Source: JABSSA01 sp039984715 | Lineage (GTDB): Bacteria; Pseudomonadota; Alphaproteobacteria; Rhodobacterales; Rhodobacteraceae | Length of the DNA stretch: 64,000 nucleotides | Assembly (NCBI GenBank): GCA_039984715.1 | Contig: JBDWUA010000018.1 | Location: 1-64,000 of the forward strand | Reading direction: 5' to 3' | Part shown: positions 52,984-61,340 of the stretch, in pieces | How positions within the stretch are numbered: the first letter of the stretch is position 1 | Layout of the letters: every line of letters starts with the position of its first letter | Notes under the pieces: generated by a model | Told to the model about the DNA's origin: nothing | What the model saw: only the letters and a program-made list of their open reading frames with translations | Databases searched by the model: none | Made by a program: the position numbers and the translations under genes

Positions 52984-53556
52984 ATGAAAACCAAACCTTA
53001 CCTTACAGCTTGGGCAATTTTTGCAGCGCTGGCCGCTTCGGGCGCGTTGGCAGATGGCCACGAAACTCAAGTCTCGGACGAGCTGGGAACGCTAAATCCC
53101 GAAGAGCTTTCGCTGCGTGGGGCGTTAGATCGGCTGAGACACGGAGAGGCTCATCCGATGTTGGGAACTCTGGGGTATGGGGCCGCAAAGGCTGGAATGC
53201 ACAAGGAAGCCCGGGAGATTTTTACGCACTCTGCCGAGCAGGGAAACCTTCAAGGTATGACTTGGTTGTCCTGGATGGAAGACAACGGACTGGCCGGCCC
53301 CGAAGACCCGGAAGCCGCCGCCTATTGGGATCAACGCGCCATGCAGCTTGGTTCCGAAGTGGGTGCGTTCAATTTCGGCCTGAACCTCTTGCGTGGACGC
53401 GGCGTACAGTTTGATCAGGACATGGGAGAACGAATTATCCGAGAGGCTGCTCAGATGGGCAGTCTGGATGCGAGGCACCTTATCGATAATGGCTTTGATC
53501 TGGATTCCGTCACACCGGATGCGGACGAGTGGAAGTACGAAAAGAAGCTTTTTTAA
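52984..53556 (+). CDS. Secreted Sel1/TPR-like repeat protein
   Basis: The 190-residue protein has a signal peptide (cleavage near ALADGHE, about residue 24) and Sel1-like helical units, e.g. LGYGAAKAGMHKEAREIF, AEQGNLQGMTWLSWMEDNG and MQLGSEVGAFNFGLNLLRGR. Sel1 repeats mediate protein contacts. It is the probable target of the adjacent membrane regulator because of the phased repeats in its leader. A GGAG site lies just before the ATG. Confidence 0.78.
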   Translation: MKTKPYLTAWAIFAALAASGALADGHETQVSDELGTLNPEELSLRGALDRLRHGEAHPMLGTLGYGAAKAGMHKEAREIFTHSAEQGNLQGMTWLSWMEDNGLAGPEDPEAAAYWDQRAMQLGSEVGAFNFGLNLLRGRGVQFDQDMGERIIREAAQMGSLDARHLIDNGFDLDSVTPDADEWKYEKKLF

Positions 53557-53677
53557 CTTTGGCTGCCAAGTGTTGGCACGCAATGTTGAAACAAAACCGA
53601 GAACCGCTTGAAGGTATACCAAACTGGATACCCTCAAAGAGACATCTCCAATGACTTAATTCAAACGGGAGGATGAC

Positions 53678-54229
53678 ATGACAAAGCTCACACGCCGTGA
53701 AGGGCTAGCTAAGATCGGGACAGCCGTCGCTGCTGTCACCATGGGTGCCAGCGCCAGCGAGGCCGCAACCCAGGCGGCAGAAGCCTTTGACCAATCAAAC
53801 CTCAAATGGAACACGCTCGAAGGAATTAACCACCTTTGGTACCACATCCTAAATGTAGATCGTGACCGTCAGGTTGTGGATGTGTTATTTAAATTTGCAG
53901 CCAACGAAAAGATAGTTCTGCACCAGCACCACGCAGACTACAGCACTTTCATTATCCAAGGCGAACTGCGCCTATATAACGCTGAAGGTGAATTGACTGA
54001 GGTTCGCCCGACCGCAAGCTTTGTCCAGAAGTCGGGAGGCGGCGCGCCCCATACTGAGGGCGGTGGGGATGTAGATTGCATCGGCTGGTTCAGCAATAAA
54101 GTCACGAATGGGATCATCTATGAAATTCTGGGCCCTAACGGTGAGAACCTGGGCACACTTGGAATAGATGAATTCGAAGCTTTGATGCAGGCTCAAGATG
54201 AGCCAGTGCAGCCAATAATCCCTAACTAA
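53678..54229 (+). CDS. Cupin-domain protein with Tat-type signal
   Basis: The 183-residue protein begins LTRREGLAKIG followed by a hydrophobic stretch, a twin-arginine export signal. The mature part is a cupin: HQHHADYSTFIIQGELRLY holds the metal-binding His residues, and PHTEGGGDVDCIGWF the second motif. The substrate is unknown. An imperfect inverted repeat GGTAT/ATACC at 53613-53632 stands upstream and could be an operator. Confidence 0.8.
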   Translation: MTKLTRREGLAKIGTAVAAVTMGASASEAATQAAEAFDQSNLKWNTLEGINHLWYHILNVDRDRQVVDVLFKFAANEKIVLHQHHADYSTFIIQGELRLYNAEGELTEVRPTASFVQKSGGGAPHTEGGGDVDCIGWFSNKVTNGIIYEILGPNGENLGTLGIDEFEALMQAQDEPVQPIIPN

Positions 54230-54616
54230 ACTTGTCGATACCGGCAACCAGCCAATAGTTTGGTGCCGGAATACACTATAGGCGGGGCATGAAATTAAGG
54301 TCCCGCCGATAGCGGCCAAAGCTCATAGGTTTCAGCCACTGGCAATATCGATCGTTTTTGGGAGCTCAACTTTCCGCATACCGGACGTTAATGCGTTGGC
54401 AGCTCCGAGCCCAAAACGACGGATTCTGCGCAGAGCATGAATGGCAGAAAATCACTTCGAAGTGGTTTTTTTGGTGATCGCTTGGCATTCGTATTAGATG
54501 GAACTTAGCACCTCCGATTCAATTCAGAGACGGAGTCTTAGATCAATCGAAGAGCCATGCTATTTTGAATTACGTCGGCCACATGGTATACGTAGGTTTT
54601 CATTAAGGGGATAATT
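54230..54616. other. Gene-free stretch between the cupin and lectin genes
   Basis: No gene is supported in these 387 bases. They contain a possible terminator at 54451-54472 (listed separately) and a CTCCG/CGGAG inverted repeat at about 54511-54534, ahead of the lectin gene. The lectin promoter is expected in the last 100 bases. Confidence 0.5.
54451..54472 (+). terminator. Possible rho-independent terminator
   Basis: ATCACT-TCGA-AGTGGT forms a six-bp stem with one G-U pair and is followed by seven T. The stem is short and lies 220 nt beyond the cupin stop, so efficiency is doubtful. Confidence 0.4.
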
Positions 54617-55207
54617 ATGCGTAGAGCAACCTTGATTGGAATAATGACCGCGTTGTTGCCAACGTTTGCAAATTCGGCACCCGTCCTATGGTCGAGTGCT
54701 GTTGGTGGCAATGATCATTGGTATGAATTTGTACCAACTTTCCTGAGTTGGAATGATGCTAGAATGGCTGCTCTTAATAGCCAACATATGGGGTCAAATG
54801 GCTACCTAGCGACGATCACCTCACAAGCTGAGCAAGATTTTCTCAATTCAAATTGGTTGTTCAATTCGAATTATTGGTTGGGAGGAAGCGACCAATTATC
54901 TGAGGGAGATTGGATTTGGGTTGATGGCCCAGAAGCAGGGCAGGCTGTTGGAGGAGCGCTATATGACAATTGGAATGCTGGTGAACCAAATAACCTCTTC
55001 TTCAACGTTCCGCCAGAAAACTACATGTACGGCTGGGTGAATGCCGACGGTGCTTGGAATGACAATCCCGGAACTCAGCAGTACTTCTACCTCGTCGAGT
55101 ATGGTGGCCAACCACAAGCAGTGCCATTGCCTGCAAGCCTGCCATTGCTTCTGTGCGGCATTGCAATTCTTGGACGGATGAGACACGGGAGAGGAAAAAA
55201 TGTCTAA
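54617..55207 (+). CDS. Secreted C-type lectin-like protein with VPLPA-CTERM signal
   Basis: The 196-residue product has a signal peptide (about 1-20) and a C-type lectin fold: WYEFVPTFLSWNDARMAALN, GYLATITSQAEQDFL, WLGGSDQLSEGDWIWVDG and DNWNAGEPNN. The C terminus is VPLPASLPLLLCGIAILG followed by a basic tail, the VPLPA form of the exosortase sorting signal. It should therefore be surface- or EPS-associated. A GGGG site precedes the ATG. No exosortase gene is in the window. Confidence 0.85.
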   Translation: MRRATLIGIMTALLPTFANSAPVLWSSAVGGNDHWYEFVPTFLSWNDARMAALNSQHMGSNGYLATITSQAEQDFLNSNWLFNSNYWLGGSDQLSEGDWIWVDGPEAGQAVGGALYDNWNAGEPNNLFFNVPPENYMYGWVNADGAWNDNPGTQQYFYLVEYGGQPQAVPLPASLPLLLCGIAILGRMRHGRGKNV

Positions 55208-55796
55208 CCTCAAGTTCGTAGTAACATTGTTCGCGGTTCTGATTCTTGCCGGTTGTGTTGGGCAAGCGTACAAACAGTTTTCGGCTGATTGGCCTTCGTA
55301 TCAAGAGGTTTCCCAGAAATCTCCATTAGGCCGCGGCAAAGGGCGATTATTTGTCTATTACCCTTTGAAGGACGCCCGCGACATTTTTGAACCGTCAGCA
55401 GCCATTACTGGCAGCCTCGTTGGGGTAGCTGCGACCTCGGGTTTCGGTACAGTCGATGTTGTTGTCGACAGAAAGGTCTACGCTCAAGTAGTTGACGGTT
55501 CGTTTGGCTATATTGACCTGGCGCCAGGCACTCACCAAGTACTTCTCGCAAGCGCGGGAAAAAAATACGAACTAAGCGTGAGTATCGGTCGGAGCAAAAC
55601 AACTTACGTTGAGTTTAATCAAGACAGTTCCAATAAAACCCCACCGACGGTTGTTGCGAGCGCGAGAGGTAAGACGATGATAAGCAGTCTTCACAACCTA
55701 GGCGACAATGTTGACGGCATAGACAGTCCGCAATGTTACAGGGGTAGCTTCTCAAAGCGGGCACCATGCGCTATACCCAAACGGTTATTGAGATAG
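55200..55796 (+). CDS. DUF2846-like lipoprotein
   Basis: The 198-residue product carries a lipoprotein signal with lipobox LAGC (Cys 19). The mature part has the DUF2846-like opening GRGKGRLFVYYPL, YIDLAPGTHQVLL and TTYVEFN segments, probably a beta sandwich. Its start overlaps the lectin stop by eight bases, so the two are made together. Confidence 0.78.
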   Translation: MSNLKFVVTLFAVLILAGCVGQAYKQFSADWPSYQEVSQKSPLGRGKGRLFVYYPLKDARDIFEPSAAITGSLVGVAATSGFGTVDVVVDRKVYAQVVDGSFGYIDLAPGTHQVLLASAGKKYELSVSIGRSKTTYVEFNQDSSNKTPPTVVASARGKTMISSLHNLGDNVDGIDSPQCYRGSFSKRAPCAIPKRLLR

Positions 55797-56017
55797 ATCA
55801 GAGCTACGAACCACATGAAACCGCAGGCGCTGCCCAAACTAGCTTCCGCTTCTGAATAGTGCGGAAATCATTCCGAGACGCTGCGAAGATACCCTTTGTC
55901 CCACATTGTATAAGTTCAGGCCAACCACAGCGAACGGCAGCGTTTCCCAAACCAGCCATTCATCCATACCTGAGCGGCTGGCCGAGCCTGTTTGATGGGA
56001 TGGTGACTTATTTGCTA
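55797..56017. other. Gene-free stretch before the IS remnant
   Basis: No gene or RNA is supported. Short direct matches to other parts of the island were not evident by eye. Confidence 0.4.
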
Positions 56018-56208
56018 TGACCTGCTCCCCTGAAAAGTCCGGTGTTTTGAGTTAGTCTGTTCTCCAACAAGGAGACAGACGATGAAGAGAAGCCGTTTCA
56101 GCGAAGAAAAGATCATGGGATATTGAAAGAGCATCAGGTAGGGCTTGGTGCGAAGGAGCTGTGTCGCAAGCACGGTGTCAGCGATGCCACGTTTTACAAA
56201 GCGCGATC
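56018..56208 (+). mobile_element. Truncated IS3-family element
   Basis: The left end appears to be TGACCTGCTCCCC at 56018, a terminus like that of IS407-type IS3 elements. About 60 nt later the OrfA frame begins after an AAGGAG site. Homology stops at about 56208, so the element has lost the rest of OrfA, all of OrfB and the other end. Confidence 0.65.
56082..56208 (+). pseudogene. IS3-family transposase OrfA fragment with frameshift
   Basis: The frame opens MKRSRFSEEKI and hits a stop at 56124 because one base is missing near 56116. The normal continuation, ILKEHQVGLGAKELCRKHG and VSDATFYKAR, follows in the next frame. It is a different IS3 subgroup from the element at position 1. Confidence 0.8.
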
Positions 56209-56297
56209 CGCTTGTGTCAGATTTGTGCCAATAGGAAACATGCGTTCCTGCATCGTTCTGCAAAAGGCTACATTTACCTGCATAACAGGTCCCTTTG

Positions 56298-56362
56298 CCT
56301 GTTGCTGTTTTTACTGGGGTTCCGTATGTCCGGCGGTGGGACACCCTTCCCCAACGAAGGGC
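56298..56362 (+). repeat. Intact-side copy of the serC-leader repeat
   Basis: This partner of 50361-50425 lies 5,937 bases downstream in the same orientation. The best-matching part is 56327-56359 (29/33). The two copies bracket the island. Confidence 0.65.
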
Positions 56363-56385
56363 GATTATCTGTAAGGATAGCATCA
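56322..56385 (+). ncRNA. serC leader RNA (cis-regulatory)
   Basis: A structured leader stands directly before serC: a CCCTTC-CCCAAC-GAAGGG hairpin at 56344-56361 and a TATC/GATA stem at about 56366-56379 that covers the AAGGA ribosome-binding site. This matches the known serC motif of alphaproteobacteria, whose last stem overlaps the serC ribosome-binding site and is thought to control serC-serA translation. The ligand or factor is not known. Confidence 0.72.
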
Positions 56386-57540
56386 ATGGCTAACAAACAA
56401 CCGGCAACGCGGCCGGGAAATCCGCGTTTTTCTTCTGGCCCATGCGCCAAACCCCCCACATTCAATCTGAATGCTCTTGCGGATGCACCGTTAGGTCGGT
56501 CGCACCGGGCTGCAGTTGGCAAAGCCAAGCTAAAGGCCGCGATCGAAGAGACGCGCGCGATCCTTGGCGTACCAGCTGACTATCGCATCGGGATCGTCCC
56601 AGCGTCAGACACTGGCGCATTCGAAATGGCAATGTGGAACCTGCTTGGGGATCGCAAGGCCGAAATGCTGGCTTGGGAAAGCTTTGGCGCAGGCTGGGTC
56701 ACCGATGTGGTCAAGCAACTGAAAATCGATGCCGAGATCAAAACCGCCGGTTACGGCGAAATCGTTGATCTTGCGTCTGTCGATTGGAATTCTGATGTCT
56801 GCTTTACGTGGAACGGAACGACATCCGGCGTTCGTGTTGCCAATGGCGATGCCATCCCAGCAGACCGTGAAGGCTTGACCTTGTGTGATGCGACATCTGC
56901 CGCATTCGCGATGGATCTGCCTTGGGACAAGCTGGATGTAACGACATTCTCTTGGCAAAAAGTACTGGGCGGTGAAGCGGCTCATGGGATGATCATCCTA
57001 AGCCCGCGCGCTGTCGAGCGTTTGGAAAACTATACGCCTGCATGGCCTTTGCCCAAGATTTTCCGCCTGACAAAGGGCAGCAAATTGATCGAAGGTATCT
57101 TTGTTGGCGAAACGATCAACACACCATCGATGCTTGCCGTTGAAGACTATTTGCAGTGCCTTGATTGGGCCCGTTCTGTTGGTGGTCTGACTGGATTGAT
57201 TGATCGTGCGACGGCCAATGCACAGGCCATCTGGGACTTTTGTGACCAGAATGCGTGGATCGAAAATCTGGCAATTGATCCAGCAACACGTTCGAATACG
57301 TCGGTTTGCCTGAAATTCACCGACAGCCGCATTCAAGACGGCGCGCCCTTTGCCAAAGCAGTCGCAAAGCGGTTGGAAGCGGAAGGCGTGGCATTGGATG
57401 TTGGCGCGTATCGCGATGCCCCTGCAGGATTGCGCATCTGGTGTGGCGGTACAGTCGAAACCGCAGACGTCAAAGCGATGCTGCCATGGCTTGCCTGGGC
57501 CTTTGAGGCCGAAATCGAAGCGCTAAGCGAAGCTGCTTGA
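56386..57540 (+). CDS. serC: Phosphoserine aminotransferase
   Basis: SerC converts 3-phosphohydroxypyruvate to phosphoserine. The 384-residue product is the alphaproteobacterial form: NPRFSSGPCAKPP at the start, GIVPASDTGAFEMAMWNLLG (cited to SDTGAFEM) and the PLP-lysine region TTFSWQKVLGGEAAHG. The ATG at 56386 is preceded by AAGGA within the leader RNA. The open frame upstream to 56161 runs through the IS remnant and is not coding. Confidence 0.95.
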   Translation: MANKQPATRPGNPRFSSGPCAKPPTFNLNALADAPLGRSHRAAVGKAKLKAAIEETRAILGVPADYRIGIVPASDTGAFEMAMWNLLGDRKAEMLAWESFGAGWVTDVVKQLKIDAEIKTAGYGEIVDLASVDWNSDVCFTWNGTTSGVRVANGDAIPADREGLTLCDATSAAFAMDLPWDKLDVTTFSWQKVLGGEAAHGMIILSPRAVERLENYTPAWPLPKIFRLTKGSKLIEGIFVGETINTPSMLAVEDYLQCLDWARSVGGLTGLIDRATANAQAIWDFCDQNAWIENLAIDPATRSNTSVCLKFTDSRIQDGAPFAKAVAKRLEAEGVALDVGAYRDAPAGLRIWCGGTVETADVKAMLPWLAWAFEAEIEALSEAA

Positions 57541-57545
57541 TTTGC

Positions 57546-57563
57546 GGCGGGGTTCGCCCCGCC
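57546..57563 (+). other. serC-serA intercistronic hairpin
   Basis: A perfect seven-bp stem GGCGGGG/CCCCGCC with a TTCG tetraloop lies between serC and serA. No U-run follows, so it is probably an mRNA-stability or processing element. Confidence 0.5.
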
Positions 57564-57593
57564 CAACCCAACCTTCTTTACGAGAGTAACAAC

Positions 57594-59186
57594 ATGCCCA
57601 AAGTACTTATTTCCGACAAACTGTCGGACGCCGCCGTTCAGATTTTCCGTGACCGTGGGATCGACGTCGATTTCATGCCCGATCTGGGCAAGGACAAAGA
57701 AAAGCTGGCCGAGATTATCGGAAACTATGATGGTCTTGCGATCCGCTCGGCCACCAGAGTGACGCCAACAATCATCGAGAAAGCCACCAACCTTAAGGTG
57801 ATTGGTCGCGCCGGTATCGGAACCGACAATATCGACAAGGAAGCGGCATCCAAAAAGGGTGTCATCGTGATGAACACACCCTTTGGCAACATGATCACAA
57901 CGGCGGAACATGCCATTGCGATGATGTTCGCGGTTGCGCGCCAAATCCCCGAAGCCAGCACATCAACACATGCCGGAAAATGGGAAAAGTCCAAGTTCAT
58001 GGGCGTAGAGCTGACCAGCAAAACGCTGGGTGTGATTGGTGCCGGCAATATCGGCGGGATCGTTTGTGACCGGGCACGCGGCCTGAAAATGAAAGTCATT
58101 GCGTTTGACCCGTTCCTAAGCGCGGAAAAAGCCGACAAAATGGGCGTCGAAAAGGTTGAGCTTGACGAATTGCTGAAACGCTCGGATTTCATCACCTTGC
58201 ATGTGCCCAAAACGGATAAGACCGCTGGGATGATCAACGCAGACGCCATCGCGAAAATGAAAAAAGGTGTGCGCATCATCAACTGTGCACGCGGCGGTTT
58301 GGTTGACGAAAACGCATTGGCCGATGCCTTGAAATCCGGCCATGTGGCAGGTGCTGCATTTGATGTGTTCGCGGAAGAGCCCGCAAAAGAAAACGTTCTG
58401 TTCAATTTGCCCAACGTTGTGTGCACACCGCATTTGGGCGCTGCAACCACCGAAGCGCAGGAAAACGTGGCGCTTCAAGTGGCGGAACAAATGTCCAACT
58501 ATTTGCTGGACGGAGCTGTTGAAAACGCATTGAACATGCCGTCGATGACCGCCGAAGAAGCCAAAGTTATGGGCCCATGGGTCAGCCTTGCCGGACATTT
58601 GGGCAGCTTCATTGGCCAGCTTACAGATGAACCCATCAAGGCCATCAATATCCTATATGACGGTTCAGTGTCGGACATGAACCTTGCCGCTTTGAACTGT
58701 TCCGCAGTTGCGGGGATCATGAAGCGCGTCAATCCTGACGTGAACATGGTGTCGGCACCGGTGATCGCCAAAGACAAAGGTATCAAAATCTCGACCACCA
58801 ATCAGGACAAGTCTGGTGTGTTCGAAGGCTATATCAAGGTCACTGTTGTTACCGACAAGCGCGAACGTTCCATTGCAGGCACAGTCTTTAGCGATGGTAA
58901 ACCACGCTTTATCCAGATCAAAGGCATTAATATCGACGCCGAGATCGGCGAGCATATGCTTTACACAACCAACGAAGATGTTCCCGGCATCATCGGTTTG
59001 CTCGGCAACACGATGGGAAAAAACGGCGTCAATATCGCGAACTTTACGCTTGGTCGTTCCGATGCCGGGGGTGAAGCAATCGCCCTTTTGTATGTTGACG
59101 GCGCCGTCTCGCCTGACGTTCTGAACGCGTTGGAAACTACGGGCATGTTCCGACAAGTCAAACCACTTGCGTTCGACGTTGCCTAA
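57594..59186 (+). CDS. serA: D-3-phosphoglycerate dehydrogenase
   Basis: SerA commits 3-phosphoglycerate to serine synthesis. The 530-residue long form has the D-2-hydroxyacid dehydrogenase core with LGVIGAGNIGGIV, the catalytic Arg (NCARGGLVDE), Glu (DVFAEEP) and His (CTPHLGAATTEA), an ASB domain (about 320-450) and a C-terminal ACT domain that usually senses serine. It is co-transcribed with serC and followed by a clear terminator. Confidence 0.97.
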   Translation: MPKVLISDKLSDAAVQIFRDRGIDVDFMPDLGKDKEKLAEIIGNYDGLAIRSATRVTPTIIEKATNLKVIGRAGIGTDNIDKEAASKKGVIVMNTPFGNMITTAEHAIAMMFAVARQIPEASTSTHAGKWEKSKFMGVELTSKTLGVIGAGNIGGIVCDRARGLKMKVIAFDPFLSAEKADKMGVEKVELDELLKRSDFITLHVPKTDKTAGMINADAIAKMKKGVRIINCARGGLVDENALADALKSGHVAGAAFDVFAEEPAKENVLFNLPNVVCTPHLGAATTEAQENVALQVAEQMSNYLLDGAVENALNMPSMTAEEAKVMGPWVSLAGHLGSFIGQLTDEPIKAINILYDGSVSDMNLAALNCSAVAGIMKRVNPDVNMVSAPVIAKDKGIKISTTNQDKSGVFEGYIKVTVVTDKRERSIAGTVFSDGKPRFIQIKGINIDAEIGEHMLYTTNEDVPGIIGLLGNTMGKNGVNIANFTLGRSDAGGEAIALLYVDGAVSPDVLNALETTGMFRQVKPLAFDVA

Positions 59187-59213
59187 TCGTTTCTAAACCA
59201 CGTTGACGATGTG

Positions 59214-59247
59214 ACGCCGCCCTGACAAAAGGGCGGCGTTCTTCGTT
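59214..59247 (+). terminator. Rho-independent terminator of serC-serA
   Basis: A perfect 10-bp stem ACGCCGCCCT/AGGGCGGCGT with a six-base loop is followed by TCTTCGTT. It lies 27 bases after the serA stop and before the phosphatase gene. Confidence 0.82.
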
Positions 59248-59258
59248 GGAGTAATATT

Positions 59259-59990
59259 ATGACATCGGTCTACTCTGTCGGGGATATTCACGGGCAGCTT
59301 AACGAACTGAAACGCGTCTTGGCATTGATCCAAGACGATGGTGGACCAGACGCAAAGATTGTTTTCCTAGGGGATTACACAGATCGCGGGCCAGACAGCC
59401 GTGGCGTTCTGGATCACTTGATCACGGGTCAACAACAGGGGCGGAACTGGACATTCATCAAAGGCAACCATGATCGGATGTTTGAATGGTTCATGCAAAG
59501 CCCACCGCATGCCGATCCCTATTTGATGGTCGAACTGTATTGGCTGCATCCACGTCTAGGCGGGGACACAACACTCGCGTCTTATGGCGTTGATGCGTCG
59601 GCTCGTCGCCGTGTAAAAGACGTTCATGCAGATGCATTGGCCTCCGTGCCAGAGACGCATCTGAAATTTCTTTCTGGGCTCGAACTGCGCCACGAAACCG
59701 ATGACCTGTTCTTTGTCCATGCAGGCATCCGGCCCGGCGTCTTGTTGTCTGAACAATCCGAAGAAGACCTTCTTTGGATACGTCAGGAATTTCATCGTGA
59801 CACATCCCGCCATCCAAAAGTGATCGTTCATGGGCATACGCCCGTTGACGAAGCCACCAATTATGGCAATCGCGTCAATCTTGATACGGGTGCGGGATAC
59901 AACAAACCTTTGACGGCCGCGGTTTTTGAGTCTGGCAATTGCTACGTGCTTACCGAAGGTGGTCGCGTACCGATGAATCGTAACACCTAA
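59259..59990 (+). CDS. Calcineurin-like metallophosphatase (PPP family)
   Basis: The 243-residue product has the five metal-site blocks of serine/threonine protein phosphatase 1-type enzymes: GDIHGQ, GDYTDRGPDSRG, GNHDRM, FVHAGIRPG and HGHTP. Bacterial members often act on phosphoproteins or dinucleoside tetraphosphates. The SD is a GGAG about ten bases before the ATG. Confidence 0.92.
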   Translation: MTSVYSVGDIHGQLNELKRVLALIQDDGGPDAKIVFLGDYTDRGPDSRGVLDHLITGQQQGRNWTFIKGNHDRMFEWFMQSPPHADPYLMVELYWLHPRLGGDTTLASYGVDASARRRVKDVHADALASVPETHLKFLSGLELRHETDDLFFVHAGIRPGVLLSEQSEEDLLWIRQEFHRDTSRHPKVIVHGHTPVDEATNYGNRVNLDTGAGYNKPLTAAVFESGNCYVLTEGGRVPMNRNT

Positions 59991-60075
59991 AATGCCCTAT
60001 CAGGGCTTTGACGCGACGTTTGACTGACAGACGGGAATGCTAGGCGTACACTTCTTGAAAATAGGAGCGTTTGCC

Positions 60076-61257
60076 ATGGATCTTGATATCGTCATCCTTG
60101 ATGGAGCCCGAACAGCAATCGGAACGTTTGGCGGGCGATTGGCCCAAACGACGCCTATTGATCTTGCCGCTACTGCATCCAAGGCTGCGTTGGATCGGTC
60201 AGGTGTAGACGCACAACAAATTGGTCACGTTGCCTTTGGTCATGTGATCAATACGGAACCACGCGACATGTATCTCAGCCGGGTTGCCGCATTGGATGCC
60301 GGCGTTCCCGAAAGCACGCCGGCCATGAATGTGAATCGTTTGTGCGGATCAGGCGTACAGGCCATCGTTTCGGTTATTCAATCTCTGGCTTTGGGTGACG
60401 CTGATTTTGGCCTCGCGGGTGGCGCTGAAAACATGAGCCGCTCGCCATTCATTGTCCAAAACCAACGATGGGGCCAGAAGATGGGGGATGTGCGCACGCT
60501 TGATATGATGCTTGGCGCGTTGAATTGCCCTTTCGGAACCGGCCACATGGGCGTCACGGCTGAAAACGTCGCGAAAGAACATCAGATTACGCGCGAAGAA
60601 CAGGATGCGTTTGCCCTGCAAAGCCAACAGCGCGCCGCCGCAGCCATCAATAGTGACCGATTTTCCAGCCAGATCGTTGCGGTCGATGTGAAAGTCAAAC
60701 GTGACATGGTTCCCTTCGACACAGACGAGCATCCCAAGGCAACGACACCCGACGCTTTGGCCGGATTACGGCCAGTTTTTCAAAAGGACGGGTCGGTCAC
60801 TGCGGGCAATGCCAGCGGAATAAATGACGGCGCAGCCGCATTGGTTTTGGCACGTGCCGACGCTGCGCAAGCCGCTGGATTGAAACCAAAAGCGCGTATT
60901 CTGGGATATGCCCATGCTGGGGTTCGCCCTGACGTCATGGGTATTGGACCGATACCAGCTGTCCAAAACCTATTGGTAAAAACCGGGTTAAGCATTGAAG
61001 ATTTTGACGTCATTGAATCAAACGAAGCCTTCGCATCCCAAGCGCTGGCCGTGTCCAAAGAACTTGGCATGGACGGGGCAAAGGTCAATCCTAACGGCGG
61101 CGCAATTGCTTTGGGTCACCCGGTTGGCGCGACTGGCGCGATTATCACTTTGAAAGCGCTTTATGAACTGGAACGTACCGGCGGCACAAAGGGGTTGATT
61201 ACGATGTGCATTGGTGGGGGTCAGGGCATCGCATTGGCCATCGAACGGATGTCCTAA
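60076..61257 (+). CDS. Acetyl-CoA C-acyltransferase (thiolase)
   Basis: The 393-residue thiolase has the acyl-binding Cys in VNRLCGSGVQA, GGAENMSRSPF, the His in GGAIALGHPVGATGA and the second Cys in MCIGGGQG. It either condenses acetyl-CoA units or cleaves beta-ketoacyl-CoA (phaA or bktB type); the sequence does not settle which. The ATG at 60076 (MDLDIVI) has an AGGAG site nine bases upstream. Confidence 0.92.
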   Translation: MDLDIVILDGARTAIGTFGGRLAQTTPIDLAATASKAALDRSGVDAQQIGHVAFGHVINTEPRDMYLSRVAALDAGVPESTPAMNVNRLCGSGVQAIVSVIQSLALGDADFGLAGGAENMSRSPFIVQNQRWGQKMGDVRTLDMMLGALNCPFGTGHMGVTAENVAKEHQITREEQDAFALQSQQRAAAAINSDRFSSQIVAVDVKVKRDMVPFDTDEHPKATTPDALAGLRPVFQKDGSVTAGNASGINDGAAALVLARADAAQAAGLKPKARILGYAHAGVRPDVMGIGPIPAVQNLLVKTGLSIEDFDVIESNEAFASQALAVSKELGMDGAKVNPNGGAIALGHPVGATGAIITLKALYELERTGGTKGLITMCIGGGQGIALAIERMS

Positions 61258-61340
61258 CGCGGCGCCATCAACATAGAGCTGGTTAAATCATAGCCACCCA
61301 TTGCGTCCGCCAGACAGACAAACCGACAGACTTCGCGGCC

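Noticed and set aside
52890..53414. Open frame overlapping the operator and the Sel1-like gene
   Set aside because: It is an out-of-frame shadow of the Sel1-like gene; composition is low-complexity and there is no ribosome-binding site.
56161..56385. N-terminal extension of serC
   Set aside because: It runs through the IS3 remnant and the structured serC leader. The ATG at 56386 has its own ribosome-binding site.
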